Origin: Sporosarcina koreensis
GTDB lineage: Bacteria > Bacillota > Bacilli > Bacillales_A > Planococcaceae
Length of the DNA stretch: 38,702 bases
Direction: 5' to 3'
Assembly (NCBI RefSeq): GCF_001531445.1
Contig: NZ_LQYA01000047.1
Coordinates: 1-38,702 of the forward strand
In this document: one piece after another, positions 30,856-38,702 of the stretch
Position numbering within the stretch: the stretch's first letter is position 1
How the letters are laid out: each line of letters opens with the position of its first letter
The notes under the pieces: generated by a model
What the model was told of the DNA's origin: nothing
The model's input: the letters and a program-made list of their open reading frames with translations, nothing else
Databases searched by the model: none
Translations under genes and position numbers: made by a program

Positions 30856-32184
30856 CTACTCTTTCGCCTTATTCAGCGGAATGATCAAGTTCAACAGCAC
30901 AGTCGCCAACGCGCCGACGGTAATGCCAGAAGATAAAATATAGTTCGCCCAGTCAGGAACAGTTGCAAGCGCTTCTTTCGGCAAAACTGTAACCGCAATC
31001 GTCAATAAAATTGGAATCCCAATAACCATCATGTTGCGGTCGTCGATCATAATCGGCTGGATAACTTTCATGCCATTTGTAACGATTGCAACGCAGACGA
31101 TGCCGAAGATGCCGTTAATGACAGGTTCCGGAATGCATGTAATCGCTGTAGACAGTTTCGGGACAAGCCCAAGGCAGACGAGAATTCCACCGCTTACCAT
31201 TATGACAGTCCGGCTTGCGACACCTGTAATGGCAAGCAGCCCCGCATTTGAGGAATATCCGGTCATCGGCGTGCTGCCGACAAGCGCCCCTGCGAAACAG
31301 CCAAGCCCTTCACCGACGGAAGCGCGATTCAACCGTTTTTCATCCAATTCTTCCCCAGTAACGGAAGAAACAACGAACCATGTTCCCGTCGTTTCGATTA
31401 AGATGATCAAATAAACAAAAATCATGGAAATGATGGCTCCCATATCAAAGATCGGCTTTCCGAATGGCAATAACGAAGGCAACGAAAACCATGCGGCCTC
31501 TTTGACGGGACTGAAATCGACCGTACCGAAGAAACTTGCTGTTATAATTCCGCCTACAATCGCCAGAATAACGGATACAAGGCGGAAAAACGTACCGAGT
31601 CCTCCAAGTCTACGCCCCAGTAGCATGCATATGATAACAATTGCTGCTGAAACCGAAGCAACGATAATGTTCTCTCCGATATTGCCTTCCGCAAGAAAGA
31701 TGTTATTCAATCCGATCGGCATTAAAGCGATCCCGACGATGATAATAACGGTCCCCCCGACGAGTGGTGGTATCACCTTCCTCACCGCTTTGGCAAACCA
31801 TTTTAGCGGATAACCGAGCAAGGCAACCAAAATCGCCCCAGGAATCAAGCTTCCTGCAATTGCGCCAAGCCCCAGCTTTCCGCCAATTGCCGCGATAGCA
31901 CCGATCGGTACGTAAGAAGGGCCTTGAACGACAGGCATTTTGATACCAGCCCCTGTTTGGATCAACGTCGCGATCCCTGTCGCTAAAAAACACATTTGAA
32001 CGAAAAATGCTGTATTTTCGACTGTTAATGAAAGCAGCCCCGCAATAATGATAGGAGCAATATATAAATCCATTGCAAGCACATGCTGTAATCCTAGAAC
32101 GAATGCTTTTGGCGCCCGTACTTTATCATTAACGCCAATTATAATTCCGTTTCCCTTATTCTTTTCCACAATGAATTTCCCCAC
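30856..32184 (-). CDS. NCS2 family purine permease (xanthine/uric acid type)
   Basis: A 442-aa proton-coupled nucleobase transporter of the NCS2 (nucleobase-ascorbate) family with about 12-14 helices. Family segments are LGLQHVLAMDLYIAPIIIAG, the motif MPVVQGPSYVPIGAIAAIGG, and SVTGEELDEKRLNRASVGEG with GSTPMTGYSSNAGLLAITGV. The closest known types are xanthine/urate permeases (PbuX/PucJ/PucK); exact substrate cannot be fixed. ATG 32184 follows a GGGGAAATTC-type SD. Divergent from the Rieske gene around paired PurBoxes, which points to PurR control. Confidence 0.87.
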   Translation of the reverse strand: MGKFIVEKNKGNGIIIGVNDKVRAPKAFVLGLQHVLAMDLYIAPIIIAGLLSLTVENTAFFVQMCFLATGIATLIQTGAGIKMPVVQGPSYVPIGAIAAIGGKLGLGAIAGSLIPGAILVALLGYPLKWFAKAVRKVIPPLVGGTVIIIVGIALMPIGLNNIFLAEGNIGENIIVASVSAAIVIICMLLGRRLGGLGTFFRLVSVILAIVGGIITASFFGTVDFSPVKEAAWFSLPSLLPFGKPIFDMGAIISMIFVYLIILIETTGTWFVVSSVTGEELDEKRLNRASVGEGLGCFAGALVGSTPMTGYSSNAGLLAITGVASRTVIMVSGGILVCLGLVPKLSTAITCIPEPVINGIFGIVCVAIVTNGMKVIQPIMIDDRNMMVIGIPILLTIAVTVLPKEALATVPDWANYILSSGITVGALATVLLNLIIPLNKAKE

Positions 32185-32220
32185 TTTCGTGTGTTGGATT
32201 ATTTTAATTGAATTATAGTC

Positions 32221-32256
32221 GAATAATCGGATTTTGTATATAAAAACCGAACTATT
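32221..32256. promoter_or_regulatory. Paired inverted PurBoxes (PurR operator)
   Basis: AAAACCGAACTATT (32243-32256) matches the PurBox consensus AWWWCCGAACWWTT exactly. An inverted, weaker box centred on TCGG (32227-32230) lies upstream. TCGG and CCGA are 16 bp apart, the spacing of B. subtilis PurR operators. The site lies between the permease and Rieske promoters; a TATAAT for the permease is at 32217-32212 on the minus strand. Confidence 0.72.
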
Positions 32257-32291
32257 TTTAATGAGTTATTGTAATTCATTCGTATTTTGTA

Positions 32292-32321
32292 TTGACGTAT
32301 CCTTTATTCATTGAGTAAAAT
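32292..32321 (+). promoter_or_regulatory. SigA promoter of the Rieske gene
   Basis: TTGACG (32292-32297), an 18-nt spacer and TAAAAT (32316-32321), 33 nt before the start. Confidence 0.6.
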
Positions 32322-32354
32322 GAGAGTACGAAAACAAGTCGGGAGGAAGTCGAA

Positions 32355-33329
32355 ATGGTAGAAGATCAAGTATTGCTGGAAGATTGGATTGTCGCTTGCC
32401 GCTCGGAGGATGTTCAAGAAAAGCCGATTCAAGTCGTATTGATGGGGGAGCGCCTCGCTATTTTCCGTAACAGTAAAGGTGTTCATGCATTCAAGGATTT
32501 GTGCATCCATAGGGGGGCTGCGTTGTCGCTTGGCGAAGTGAAGAATGATTGTCTTGTCTGTCCGTATCACGCATGGGAATATGATGATTCAGGAGCTTGT
32601 GTCCATATTCCACAGTTGCCTGAAGGAAGAGCGATACCGAAAAAAGCGAAAGCATCATCATATAGCTGTATCGAGAAATATGGCCTGATTTGGGTGAACT
32701 TTGCGGGGAATGAACCGGAGATGTTCGACTACAAACCGATGGCGGATGATAGTTACCATAACGTCATTTGGGGACCGCAAGAGGTTGTCGCAAAGCCGCC
32801 GCGGATCATTGAAAACTTCCTTGACGTCGGTCATCTTGCTGTCGTACATGTTGGCGCATTAGGAACGGAAACGCATCGTGAAGTGATGGACTATAAAGTG
32901 AATAAAGACGGAGACCGCATCTATACGGATGAAATTGCAATTTTCCAACCAGATCCCGATGGTTCCGGAATTCCGAAATACGTGTATTACACATATGAAA
33001 TCCATCGTCCGTTTACGGTTAGCTTTACGAAAAGAGATAAAGAAAACGATACATTAATGACGATTTTATTGACCGTTCGTCCAATTGACAAGGAGCGCTC
33101 TGTTGCATATGGCATTTTGTCCTTCAATTATGAAACAGGCCTTGCAGATGAAGCGATAATCAAGTTCCAAGATGAGATTTTCGCGCAGGACAAGCCGATT
33201 GTGGAAAACCAAAAGCCCGAGGAGCTGCCTCTAGACCTCCAAGTTGAACTTTCGCTAGTGTGCGACCGAATGAGCATCGCGTACAGACAGTATTTGAAGG
33301 AATTGGGAGTAGAATTAGGAACTGCATAA
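32355..33329 (+). CDS. Rieske non-heme iron oxygenase, alpha-subunit type
   Basis: A 324-aa oxygenase. The Rieske [2Fe-2S] centre has CIH (Cys50, His52) and CPYH (Cys69, His72). The catalytic iron site is ENFLDVGHLAVVH (Asp157, His160, His165). The family hydroxylates or demethylates aromatic and N-methyl substrates, with electrons from a reductase not encoded nearby. GGGAGG precedes ATG 32355. The shared regulatory region with a purine permease suggests a purine-like substrate; NdmA-type N-methylxanthine demethylases are Rieske enzymes, but this link is inference. Ended by a strong hairpin. Confidence 0.88.
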   Translation: MVEDQVLLEDWIVACRSEDVQEKPIQVVLMGERLAIFRNSKGVHAFKDLCIHRGAALSLGEVKNDCLVCPYHAWEYDDSGACVHIPQLPEGRAIPKKAKASSYSCIEKYGLIWVNFAGNEPEMFDYKPMADDSYHNVIWGPQEVVAKPPRIIENFLDVGHLAVVHVGALGTETHREVMDYKVNKDGDRIYTDEIAIFQPDPDGSGIPKYVYYTYEIHRPFTVSFTKRDKENDTLMTILLTVRPIDKERSVAYGILSFNYETGLADEAIIKFQDEIFAQDKPIVENQKPEELPLDLQVELSLVCDRMSIAYRQYLKELGVELGTA

Positions 33330-33333
33330 TCAC

Positions 33334-33370
33334 AAGGTGCCGGACAGATTGTTTCTGTTCAGCACCTTTT
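33334..33370 (+). terminator. Terminator of the Rieske gene
   Basis: AAGGTGC (33334-33340) pairs with GCACCTT (33362-33368), with an inner GACAG/CTGTT stem, then T. Closely similar to the hairpin at 35003-35040. Confidence 0.88.
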
Positions 33371-33476
33371 GTTATTTGCATAGCCTTTCGAAAAAAATGA
33401 ACGTAGACCAGCCATTTCCAAATGCTGTATACTTTTGCTAAATGACTAAGCGCCAAAGCAAAGGGGATGAGTGCAT

Positions 33477-34280
33477 ATGTCTTTCATTTTGGAAGCTGTT
33501 CAAGTCAGCAAGGAAATAGACGGGCGACAGATCTTGCAAAATATTTCGCTGGGATGTTCCAGTGATACAAGGTTATTAATACGTGGGAAAAACGGGTCGG
33601 GTAAAAGCACATTGCTCAAAATTTTGGCCGGGATCACTGAACCATCGAGCGGAAAAGTAAAAGGAAGCGCTCAAAAAATCGGGTACGTGCCTGAGCATTT
33701 TCCGGAGAGTCTGCGATTCGCGGTTAAAGAGTATTTATTGTTGACTTCTTCTTTTCAGGGTGCCTCGAGAGCTTCTATTGAAAATGAATTAGCGAAGTAT
33801 ATCAAACTGTTCGGCTTAGAACCGTTTCTCCATACTTCACTTAAAGCATGTTCAAAGGGAACAAGGCAAAAGGTAGGCATCATTCAAGCTCTCTTAACGA
33901 AACCAGATCTTTTATTATTGGATGAACCACTTACAGGGTTAGATGCAGAATCTCAACAGGTCTTCATACAATTACTAAAAGAAGAACAAATACCTATTGT
34001 TTTCACTTCCCATGAGGATACTCTTGTTACAAATTTGGCGAAGGAAATTCTACAGATTGAAACCGGGGAAATCACGCTTCAAACAAGGAATATAGTTCCG
34101 GAAAAAAGAATCCGTGTTGAATGCCGTATGAGAGAAGAGTTAAAAGGTCTTCCTGTCAGTCAATTGCACTACGACGGAAATATTGCGGTCTTTACGGTTG
34201 CCGGGAACTTAAGTGATCAGGTGCTACGGGAACTATTACAGAAAAACTGTTCCATTTTAGAAGTGAGGGAGTTGAAGTAA
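33477..34280 (+). CDS. ABC transporter ATP-binding protein
   Basis: A 267-aa ATPase of the exporter type: Walker A GKNGSGKST, Q-loop region GYVPEHFPESLRF, signature CSKGTRQKVGIIQALL, Walker B LLLLDEPLTGLD and switch FTSHED. The C-terminal 60 residues form an extra domain with no clear match. The signature has CSKGT instead of LSGGQ, as in CcmA-like and bacteriocin-type exporters. ATG 33477 is preferred (GGGG 10 nt upstream) over GTG 33471. It overlaps the permease gene (TAATG). Substrate unknown. Confidence 0.88.
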   Translation: MSFILEAVQVSKEIDGRQILQNISLGCSSDTRLLIRGKNGSGKSTLLKILAGITEPSSGKVKGSAQKIGYVPEHFPESLRFAVKEYLLLTSSFQGASRASIENELAKYIKLFGLEPFLHTSLKACSKGTRQKVGIIQALLTKPDLLLLDEPLTGLDAESQQVFIQLLKEEQIPIVFTSHEDTLVTNLAKEILQIETGEITLQTRNIVPEKRIRVECRMREELKGLPVSQLHYDGNIAVFTVAGNLSDQVLRELLQKNCSILEVRELK

Positions 34281-34981
34281 TGGTTTGGGGGTTCTTTCGC
34301 TACCAATTCAGCAGTTATGTTCGATCGCTGACATTCATACCACCGCTCACGTTATTCATCGGTTGGATCATTCTCTTCTACACGTATAGTGGCGTTCCCA
34401 TAATGAGCAGCTATGCGGTTACTTGCATTTCACTATACTTAGTCATGACATGGGTGGCAATGAGTGTCTTTTCGTTGGAAGGGGAAAGTGAGAAGAATTT
34501 ACTCTTTGTGCAACTGCCAAGCAAAAGAGATTATTTATGGGGGAAATGGGTTGTTTGTTTACTTATTGCGTCCATTTTAGGAATCATTGCGATTGTTTAT
34601 CCTTTGCTAATAAATAGCTTCAGGGAGACACCTCAGCTTGTTCATATAAGCCAAGCGATTTATGGACATCTTTTTTTTGCGGTTTTCGGAATTATCGTCG
34701 GTTCGTTTTTCTCCAATATAAAAATGGAATCCAAGAAATTTGCCTGGTTATCGGCGATGCTGGTCATTGCTATTTCGATTGCCCAAGAAGGAATTATCGA
34801 GAAAGCGGCTATCTTCAAATGGATACTGCTTCCATTCCCGCCAGTGTCGCAAATTCTTCTTCATTTCACAGATGAAGCACTATTTATCGGTAAAGGCTTT
34901 TGGATGGATGCCGCTTGGGTCGTTTGCTATTCCTTTTTTTACTTTCTAATAATAACCCGGATGTTCTATCGGAGAGGGTGA
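34280..34981 (+). CDS. ABC transporter permease (small exporter type)
   Basis: A 233-aa integral membrane protein with about six helices (about 17-37, 45-65, 88-110, 125-145, 155-172, 205-225). It has no recognisable domain motif beyond the ABC-2-like hydrophobic pattern, and PSKRDYLWGKWVVCLLIA in the first loop is like that of small ABC-2 permeases. The start overlaps the stop of the ATPase gene in TAATG, so the two are translationally coupled and form one exporter. Confidence 0.8.
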   Translation: MVWGFFRYQFSSYVRSLTFIPPLTLFIGWIILFYTYSGVPIMSSYAVTCISLYLVMTWVAMSVFSLEGESEKNLLFVQLPSKRDYLWGKWVVCLLIASILGIIAIVYPLLINSFRETPQLVHISQAIYGHLFFAVFGIIVGSFFSNIKMESKKFAWLSAMLVIAISIAQEGIIEKAAIFKWILLPFPPVSQILLHFTDEALFIGKGFWMDAAWVVCYSFFYFLIITRMFYRRG

Positions 34982-35002
34982 TAAAAAAAGACGGATTATT
35001 AA

Positions 35003-35040
35003 AAGGTACTTGACAGATTATTTCTGTCGGGCACCTTTTT
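35003..35040. terminator. Terminator of the ABC operon, possibly bidirectional
   Basis: AAAAGGTACTTGACAG pairs with CTGTCGGGCACCTTTTT-like sequence. It lies between the convergent ABC permease and MFS genes and resembles the Rieske terminator in stem and loop (ACAGATT(A/G)TTTCTGT). Confidence 0.85.
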
Positions 35041-36275
35041 CATTTACTCACCAGCATCTCCGTTGGCTTATCGATGAATTTGAAATAAGGAACTGTAATA
35101 CCGATTAGTGAAACGGCTACGATGATTGTGCCGATCAGTATATACAATGGACGGATTCCCCACAGTTCACTGATGATCCCGCCAGCAAGGATTCCAAGAG
35201 GCATAGCTGTTCGAATAATTGCTAACCGTACGGACATTACACTCCCCATCAGTTTATTTGGAATGGCCTGTTGGCAAATCGACAAGTTATGGATACTGAA
35301 GATGGCCATAGCAATTCCAGCAACGGTTTCGATAAGAATTGCTAAAGGAATCGTTTGCGTTACTCCTAAGGCAATGTATTTACATCCACCAATCACAAGG
35401 GAACCTAGCATTAACTTTCTTCGGCTTAGAATAGGCAATTTACCAACGATGAAGGAACCGATGACATAGCCAAGTGGAAAGCCGGCCATAAAAAGACCGT
35501 ACTCTTGATAATTTCCTTTTAGCACATCCGTAATGAAAGGAAGATTGATGACCATTGTGACGCCGACACCAAATTGGACAAATGCTAGAAAAAATCCTAA
35601 CCACACGATTGTTCGCTGACGAAAGAAATAGTGAATCCCTTCCTGAAATTGGGCAAGCCAACTTTTACGAATCGTTTGGGGAGTTCTTTTTTCATTCAAG
35701 GATAATAAAGTAAAACCACTCGCTAACAGTAAAATACAGACGATGGTTAATGTCGGACGTACGCCGATTGATTCGATAAAAATCCCGCCTAAAATGGGAG
35801 CCGAGAAAAGCATAAGTCTTGTTGTCCCGTCAAGAAAAGCATTTACAGAGGGGAGCTGTTCCCTTGCAACAATTGTCGGTATAATGGCATGACTAGCTGG
35901 AACATAGAGGGGTGTTATCAATCCGATGACGACCTGAACTACGTAAACATGCCAAACTTCAAGCATGCCGAAAGAAAGGATTGCTAATGGCACGAGGAAA
36001 ATGATAACCCTTGTCCATTGAGCAAAAACCATGATCCATTTCCTGCTCCACTGGTCTATAAATGGCCCGCTTATCAGTTGCAATAGAATAGATGGGATAT
36101 AGTACAGCAGCCACATGCTGCCCAACGCCATTTTGGATCCGGTTAGCTCGTACACTAATACCGAGTTGCAAAATGTTCCGAACGCGCCACCTAATTCGGA
36201 AACCGCGCTACCTACCCATAGTGCCACAAAGCTTCTACTTTTCAATAAAGAGTGGCTAGCTATTTTCGTTTTCAT
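35040..36275 (-). CDS. MFS transporter
   Basis: A 411-aa major facilitator with about 12 helices, of the drug or siderophore exporter type (EntS/MFS_3-like). The N-terminal SRSFVALWVGSAVSELGGAF and the loop between helices 2 and 3 (GPFIDQWSRKWIMVFAQWTR) are typical. The central loop RKSWLAQFQEGIHYFFRQR links the halves. ATG 36275 overlaps the stop of the ArsR-type regulator gene (ATGA), so regulator and exporter are translationally coupled, a pattern that suggests the regulator controls this exporter. Substrate unknown. Confidence 0.88.
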   Translation of the reverse strand: MKTKIASHSLLKSRSFVALWVGSAVSELGGAFGTFCNSVLVYELTGSKMALGSMWLLYYIPSILLQLISGPFIDQWSRKWIMVFAQWTRVIIFLVPLAILSFGMLEVWHVYVVQVVIGLITPLYVPASHAIIPTIVAREQLPSVNAFLDGTTRLMLFSAPILGGIFIESIGVRPTLTIVCILLLASGFTLLSLNEKRTPQTIRKSWLAQFQEGIHYFFRQRTIVWLGFFLAFVQFGVGVTMVINLPFITDVLKGNYQEYGLFMAGFPLGYVIGSFIVGKLPILSRRKLMLGSLVIGGCKYIALGVTQTIPLAILIETVAGIAMAIFSIHNLSICQQAIPNKLMGSVMSVRLAIIRTAMPLGILAGGIISELWGIRPLYILIGTIIVAVSLIGITVPYFKFIDKPTEMLVSK

Positions 36276-37312
36276 TGATTGAAATAAAGTTCCAACTCTT
36301 TGGCTAAAGAAGCGATGGAATTTCCTTTCAGCGTATATTTCGATGATTGGATACCGACGATGGAAGCCGCCCGCAACAGTTTTAAATGGTGATGCGCAGT
36401 CGACTTGCCAACATCAAGCTGCTCTGTGATTTCTTTCAGTGTGCAATCCTTTTCAGATAATAATTTCAACATGCGGAGTCGCACCTCATCTCCCAATGCT
36501 TTATATTTTTGGAGCAATAAGAAATCAGGGAGATATCGATCGTCAGGATGGATGCTGGTATTCGCAATCGGATAGTAAAACACCTTCGTGCCCTCCAGAT
36601 CGGAAACAATCGTCCACGGTCGGTAGGTCATCTGAGGAATTAATAAAACCCTATAAACACTCGGTTCAGGAACATATTCCGTCCCATTTGTCACCCAAGC
36701 TACAAATTCCTCAGCAGCCAGTTCTTCTTTCATCGCCTTTTTTTCTGCTAAATCCCGTTCAAGCATCCCCGTTATTTTTTCTGATTGCGGTTGAATGACA
36801 TGATCAAACCAAAGAGTCATGACACTTCGAAGATGCCTTTTTAACTCATCTGCGTCCACCTGATGGATGAATTCGATATAACCGGGAAAAAAATGATTAG
36901 CTTTCGTAACTTCCTTTAATAGACATACTGCATCCTCATTGCCTTGAGAAGCTTGCCTCCTTATTTCTTGTAGGTGATCGCCGACAAAAGGAAAACAGTA
37001 ATAGGCCAATTCTTCAACTGATAACTGTTGAATGAAGTTTGTAAATTCGGCAAAATCATCCCCTTCAAATACATGTAAAAGCTGCAATAAGCTTTTCCAA
37101 GTATTATTCTTCTCTACATATGCAAGTTCAGTTTTTAGTTTTGCAGAAAATTCATCAGCAAATCTTTCGAACTCCTTCTCTCTCTCCAACGTATCCAATA
37201 GCGGCGTATTGGTAATAGCAGCAATTCCTAAAGCGCATTCCCATAGTAAAGAATACTCGAATTCTACTCGATAAGACTCTCTTTTTCTTCCTGTAATTGA
37301 TATCGTATTCAC
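36272..37312 (-). CDS. ArsR-family regulator with N-terminal DUF5937-type domain
   Basis: A 346-aa cytoplasmic protein. The C-terminal winged helix (about 255-340) has KYKALGDEVRLRMLKLLSE, LKEITEQLDVGKSTAHHHLK and LLRAASIVGIQSSKYTLKG. The long N-terminal region (about 1-240; VEFEYSLLWECALGIAAI at the start) is of the kind found in large ArsR proteins. The metal-binding Cys motif of classic ArsR is lacking, so the ligand is probably not a metal. GTG 37312 has AAGGAG 11 nt upstream and lies 26 nt from the -10; the longer frame would run through the promoter and is rejected. Confidence 0.82.
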   Translation of the reverse strand: MNTISITGRKRESYRVEFEYSLLWECALGIAAITNTPLLDTLEREKEFERFADEFSAKLKTELAYVEKNNTWKSLLQLLHVFEGDDFAEFTNFIQQLSVEELAYYCFPFVGDHLQEIRRQASQGNEDAVCLLKEVTKANHFFPGYIEFIHQVDADELKRHLRSVMTLWFDHVIQPQSEKITGMLERDLAEKKAMKEELAAEEFVAWVTNGTEYVPEPSVYRVLLIPQMTYRPWTIVSDLEGTKVFYYPIANTSIHPDDRYLPDFLLLQKYKALGDEVRLRMLKLLSEKDCTLKEITEQLDVGKSTAHHHLKLLRAASIVGIQSSKYTLKGNSIASLAKELELYFNQ

Positions 37313-37337
37313 AATTGCCTCATCTCCTTGTTCAGTA

Positions 37338-37366
37338 AGTATAGCGAAGTCAGAGTTTTTATTCAA
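37338..37366 (-). promoter_or_regulatory. SigA promoter of the arsR-MFS operon
   Basis: On the minus strand TTGAAT (37366-37361), a 17-nt spacer and TATACT (37343-37338). An inverted repeat GTTC-N10-GAAC lies just upstream (37384-37401) and could be an operator. Confidence 0.7.
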
Positions 37367-37426
37367 TAAATATAGAATTGCTTGTTCCGTAATTTTAGAA
37401 CATGATGAAAAGCAATCTACTACACC

Positions 37427-37457
37427 TGCCGAATGAATTATTCCATTCGGCATTTTT
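37427..37457 (+). terminator. Terminator-like hairpin in the leader region of the PstS-like gene
   Basis: TGCCGAATG (37427-37435) pairs with CATTCGGCA (37444-37452), followed by a run of T. It lies on the plus strand with no gene upstream on that strand, so it may be a leader attenuator or the end of a short RNA. Confidence 0.75.
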
Positions 37458-37536
37458 TAGTTCTCAAACTTCCACCAATTATTTCCGCAATATTGTATAC
37501 TGTTTGAAAGAGAGAGTTGCCAAAAGGGGGGAGATC

Positions 37537-38685
37537 TTGCAAACGGTTTGGGGTGTGTTATCAGTTTTATTCATATGGGCGTTAGTATTTCCGTTCGCAG
37601 GCATTGCTGCAATTTTATTATTTATTTCAAATAAGGGGTTTTTTGTTCCACTCGTCATCGCGGCATACATATCATTCGGTGCAATGCTTGTTATGGCTCG
37701 CTTTGAACTGTTCAACTATAAAAAGTATTTCTGGCTCGGTGCGGCGTCTCTCGTCGCAGTATCGCTTCTGTTCACCATACCTGCTGTCTATGAAAAAACA
37801 CGGCCTGTTATCACTGATGGCCAAGTTGAATTAGCGGCATACCAGCCATTTGAAAAGGAAACAAAGGCTGTATTCTTAGAAAAGCCTGCTTCCTTGAATA
37901 TCGAGGATGACTTGCCCATCATTGACGGTGCAACAGCACTTTACCCAATTTACGCAGCATTTGCACAAGCTGTTTATCCAGAAAAAGAGTACCAACCTGA
38001 TGACAGCGAAGTGATGTCGAATCGGACTGGAACAGCTTATACGAACTTGATTAACGGAAAGGCGGATATCATTTTCGCTTTAGGGCCATCCACCACGCAG
38101 CTGAACCAAGCGGAAAGCGTGGGTAAGAAACTGAAGCTGACACCGATCGGGAAAGAGGCGTTCGTCTTCTTTGTCAATTCCAAAAACCCGGTCAAGAGCT
38201 TGACGGAAGATGAAATAAAAGGGATTTATTCTGGGGAAATAACGAATTGGAAAGATGTCGGTGGGAAAGACGAGGGAATTCGCGCATTTCAGCGTCCTGA
38301 AAATAGCGGCAGTCAAACAGCGCTGCAGAATTTCATGGGCTTCACACCGATCATGAAGCCGCCGACAGAAGATGTCATGTCACTTATGGGGACGGTCATC
38401 GGCGAAGTGTCCGACTATAAAAACCATAAAAATGCAATCGGCTACACATTCAGATACTACTCGACACAAATGGTGAAAAACAATAAAATTCGCCTGCTTT
38501 GCGTGAATGGTGTCGAACCGACCGTCGACACGATTCGGTCGGGAGATTATCCGATCACGAATGAATTTTACGCCGTAACGGCAGGAAGCGACAACCCGCA
38601 CGTCGAAGCGTTCATTGAGTGGGTCTTGTCCGATGAAGGGCAAGAAATTGTGGAGAAGACAGGGTATGTGCCAGTCGGTAAGTGA
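37537..38685 (+). CDS. Membrane-anchored PstS-like phosphate-binding protein
   Basis: A 382-aa protein with three N-terminal membrane helices (about 5-25, 29-50, 63-82) and then a PstS-type solute-binding domain (about 130-382). Binding-site elements are IIDGATALYPIYAAFAQAVY, NRTGTAYTNLINGKADIIFA and ENSGSQTALQNFM. Fusion to several helices differs from the lipoprotein PstS in this window and suggests a sensor or an accessory binding protein. TTG 37537 with AAGGGG 7 nt upstream is preferred; the longer frame crosses a terminator hairpin. No Pho box was seen upstream. Downstream partners, if any, lie beyond the window. Confidence 0.8.
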   Translation: MQTVWGVLSVLFIWALVFPFAGIAAILLFISNKGFFVPLVIAAYISFGAMLVMARFELFNYKKYFWLGAASLVAVSLLFTIPAVYEKTRPVITDGQVELAAYQPFEKETKAVFLEKPASLNIEDDLPIIDGATALYPIYAAFAQAVYPEKEYQPDDSEVMSNRTGTAYTNLINGKADIIFALGPSTTQLNQAESVGKKLKLTPIGKEAFVFFVNSKNPVKSLTEDEIKGIYSGEITNWKDVGGKDEGIRAFQRPENSGSQTALQNFMGFTPIMKPPTEDVMSLMGTVIGEVSDYKNHKNAIGYTFRYYSTQMVKNNKIRLLCVNGVEPTVDTIRSGDYPITNEFYAVTAGSDNPHVEAFIEWVLSDEGQEIVEKTGYVPVGK

Positions 38686-38702
38686 ATGGATTAATAGGAA
38701 GG

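Noticed and set aside
30574..30936. Open frames with RPK- or VQS-type heptads
   Set aside because: Same explanation for array B2; the frame shifts at the 20-nt step and runs into the terminator.

Overview
The window looks like chromosome of an endospore-forming, low-to-mid GC Firmicute of the Bacillales, most like Sporosarcina or another Planococcaceae. The evidence is gene content and order: cwlD, mrp/salA, gerD, kbaA, a pdaB-position gene, a tRNA cluster, rocF, sigW-rsiW and cdaA-cdaR-glmM follow the order known from Bacillus subtilis. SD-dependent starts with many TTG and GTG codons and clear SigA, SigE, SigW, PhoP and PurR-type sites fit too. Genus assignment is inference; there is no rRNA here.

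Layout. 1-353: intergenic, with a dispersed repeat element and a hairpin element. 354-4578: spore and cell-wall block (cwlD, mrp/salA, gerD, kbaA, then a degenerate PdaB-like polysaccharide deacetylase with a near-consensus SigE promoter); a 187-bp element bounded by 13-bp direct repeats separates the last two. 4690-5690: five tRNA genes (Asn, Thr, Glu, Tyr, Gln) with two SigA promoters and repeated spacer sequences. 5691-6236: non-coding, AT-rich, ending in a 20-nt-period array. 6237-8012: PAS-GGDEF-EAL protein. 8033-9022: arginase. 9095-10417: autoregulated SigW/RsiW. 10536-14142: c-di-AMP cyclase, its regulator and phosphoglucosamine mutase; the usual downstream glmS is absent. 14163-14357: a 21-nt-period array. 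14367-18358: the phosphate uptake (Pst) genes on the minus strand in two PhoP-type units, pstB and pstS-pstC-pstA, with identical Pho-box geometry. 18414-18493: another 21-nt array. 18531-24549: ytoQ, a YtcJ-like amidohydrolase, a GNAT acetyltransferase and a marR-MMPL exporter operon under a 41-bp palindrome. 24642-29014: a third short array, a DUF4288-like gene and two ECF sigma/anti-sigma pairs, one whose anti-sigma carries a signal-peptidase-like domain without the catalytic lysine. 29222-30564: DUF2691, a methyltransferase and ywbE. 30585-30781: a second array with the same 9-nt core as the one at 14163. 30856-33370: a purine-type permease and a Rieske oxygenase, divergent around paired PurBoxes. 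33477-37312: a small ABC exporter, then an ArsR-family regulator coupled to an MFS exporter. 37537-38685: a membrane-anchored PstS-like protein at the window edge.

Main novelty. Non-coding gaps carry phased arrays of a fixed 8-10-nt core followed by a 10-12-nt variable spacer with almost invariant 20- or 21-nt period. Four core families occur (TTATGCGT-like, GCGTCCAAA twice, AGTGGTGATAA, CAGGCGGTTT). They lie between genes, often against terminators, and 21 bp is two turns of B-DNA. I know of no described function. Second in interest are the signal-peptidase-like anti-sigma factor, the degenerate PdaB, and the repeat element bounded by direct repeats.
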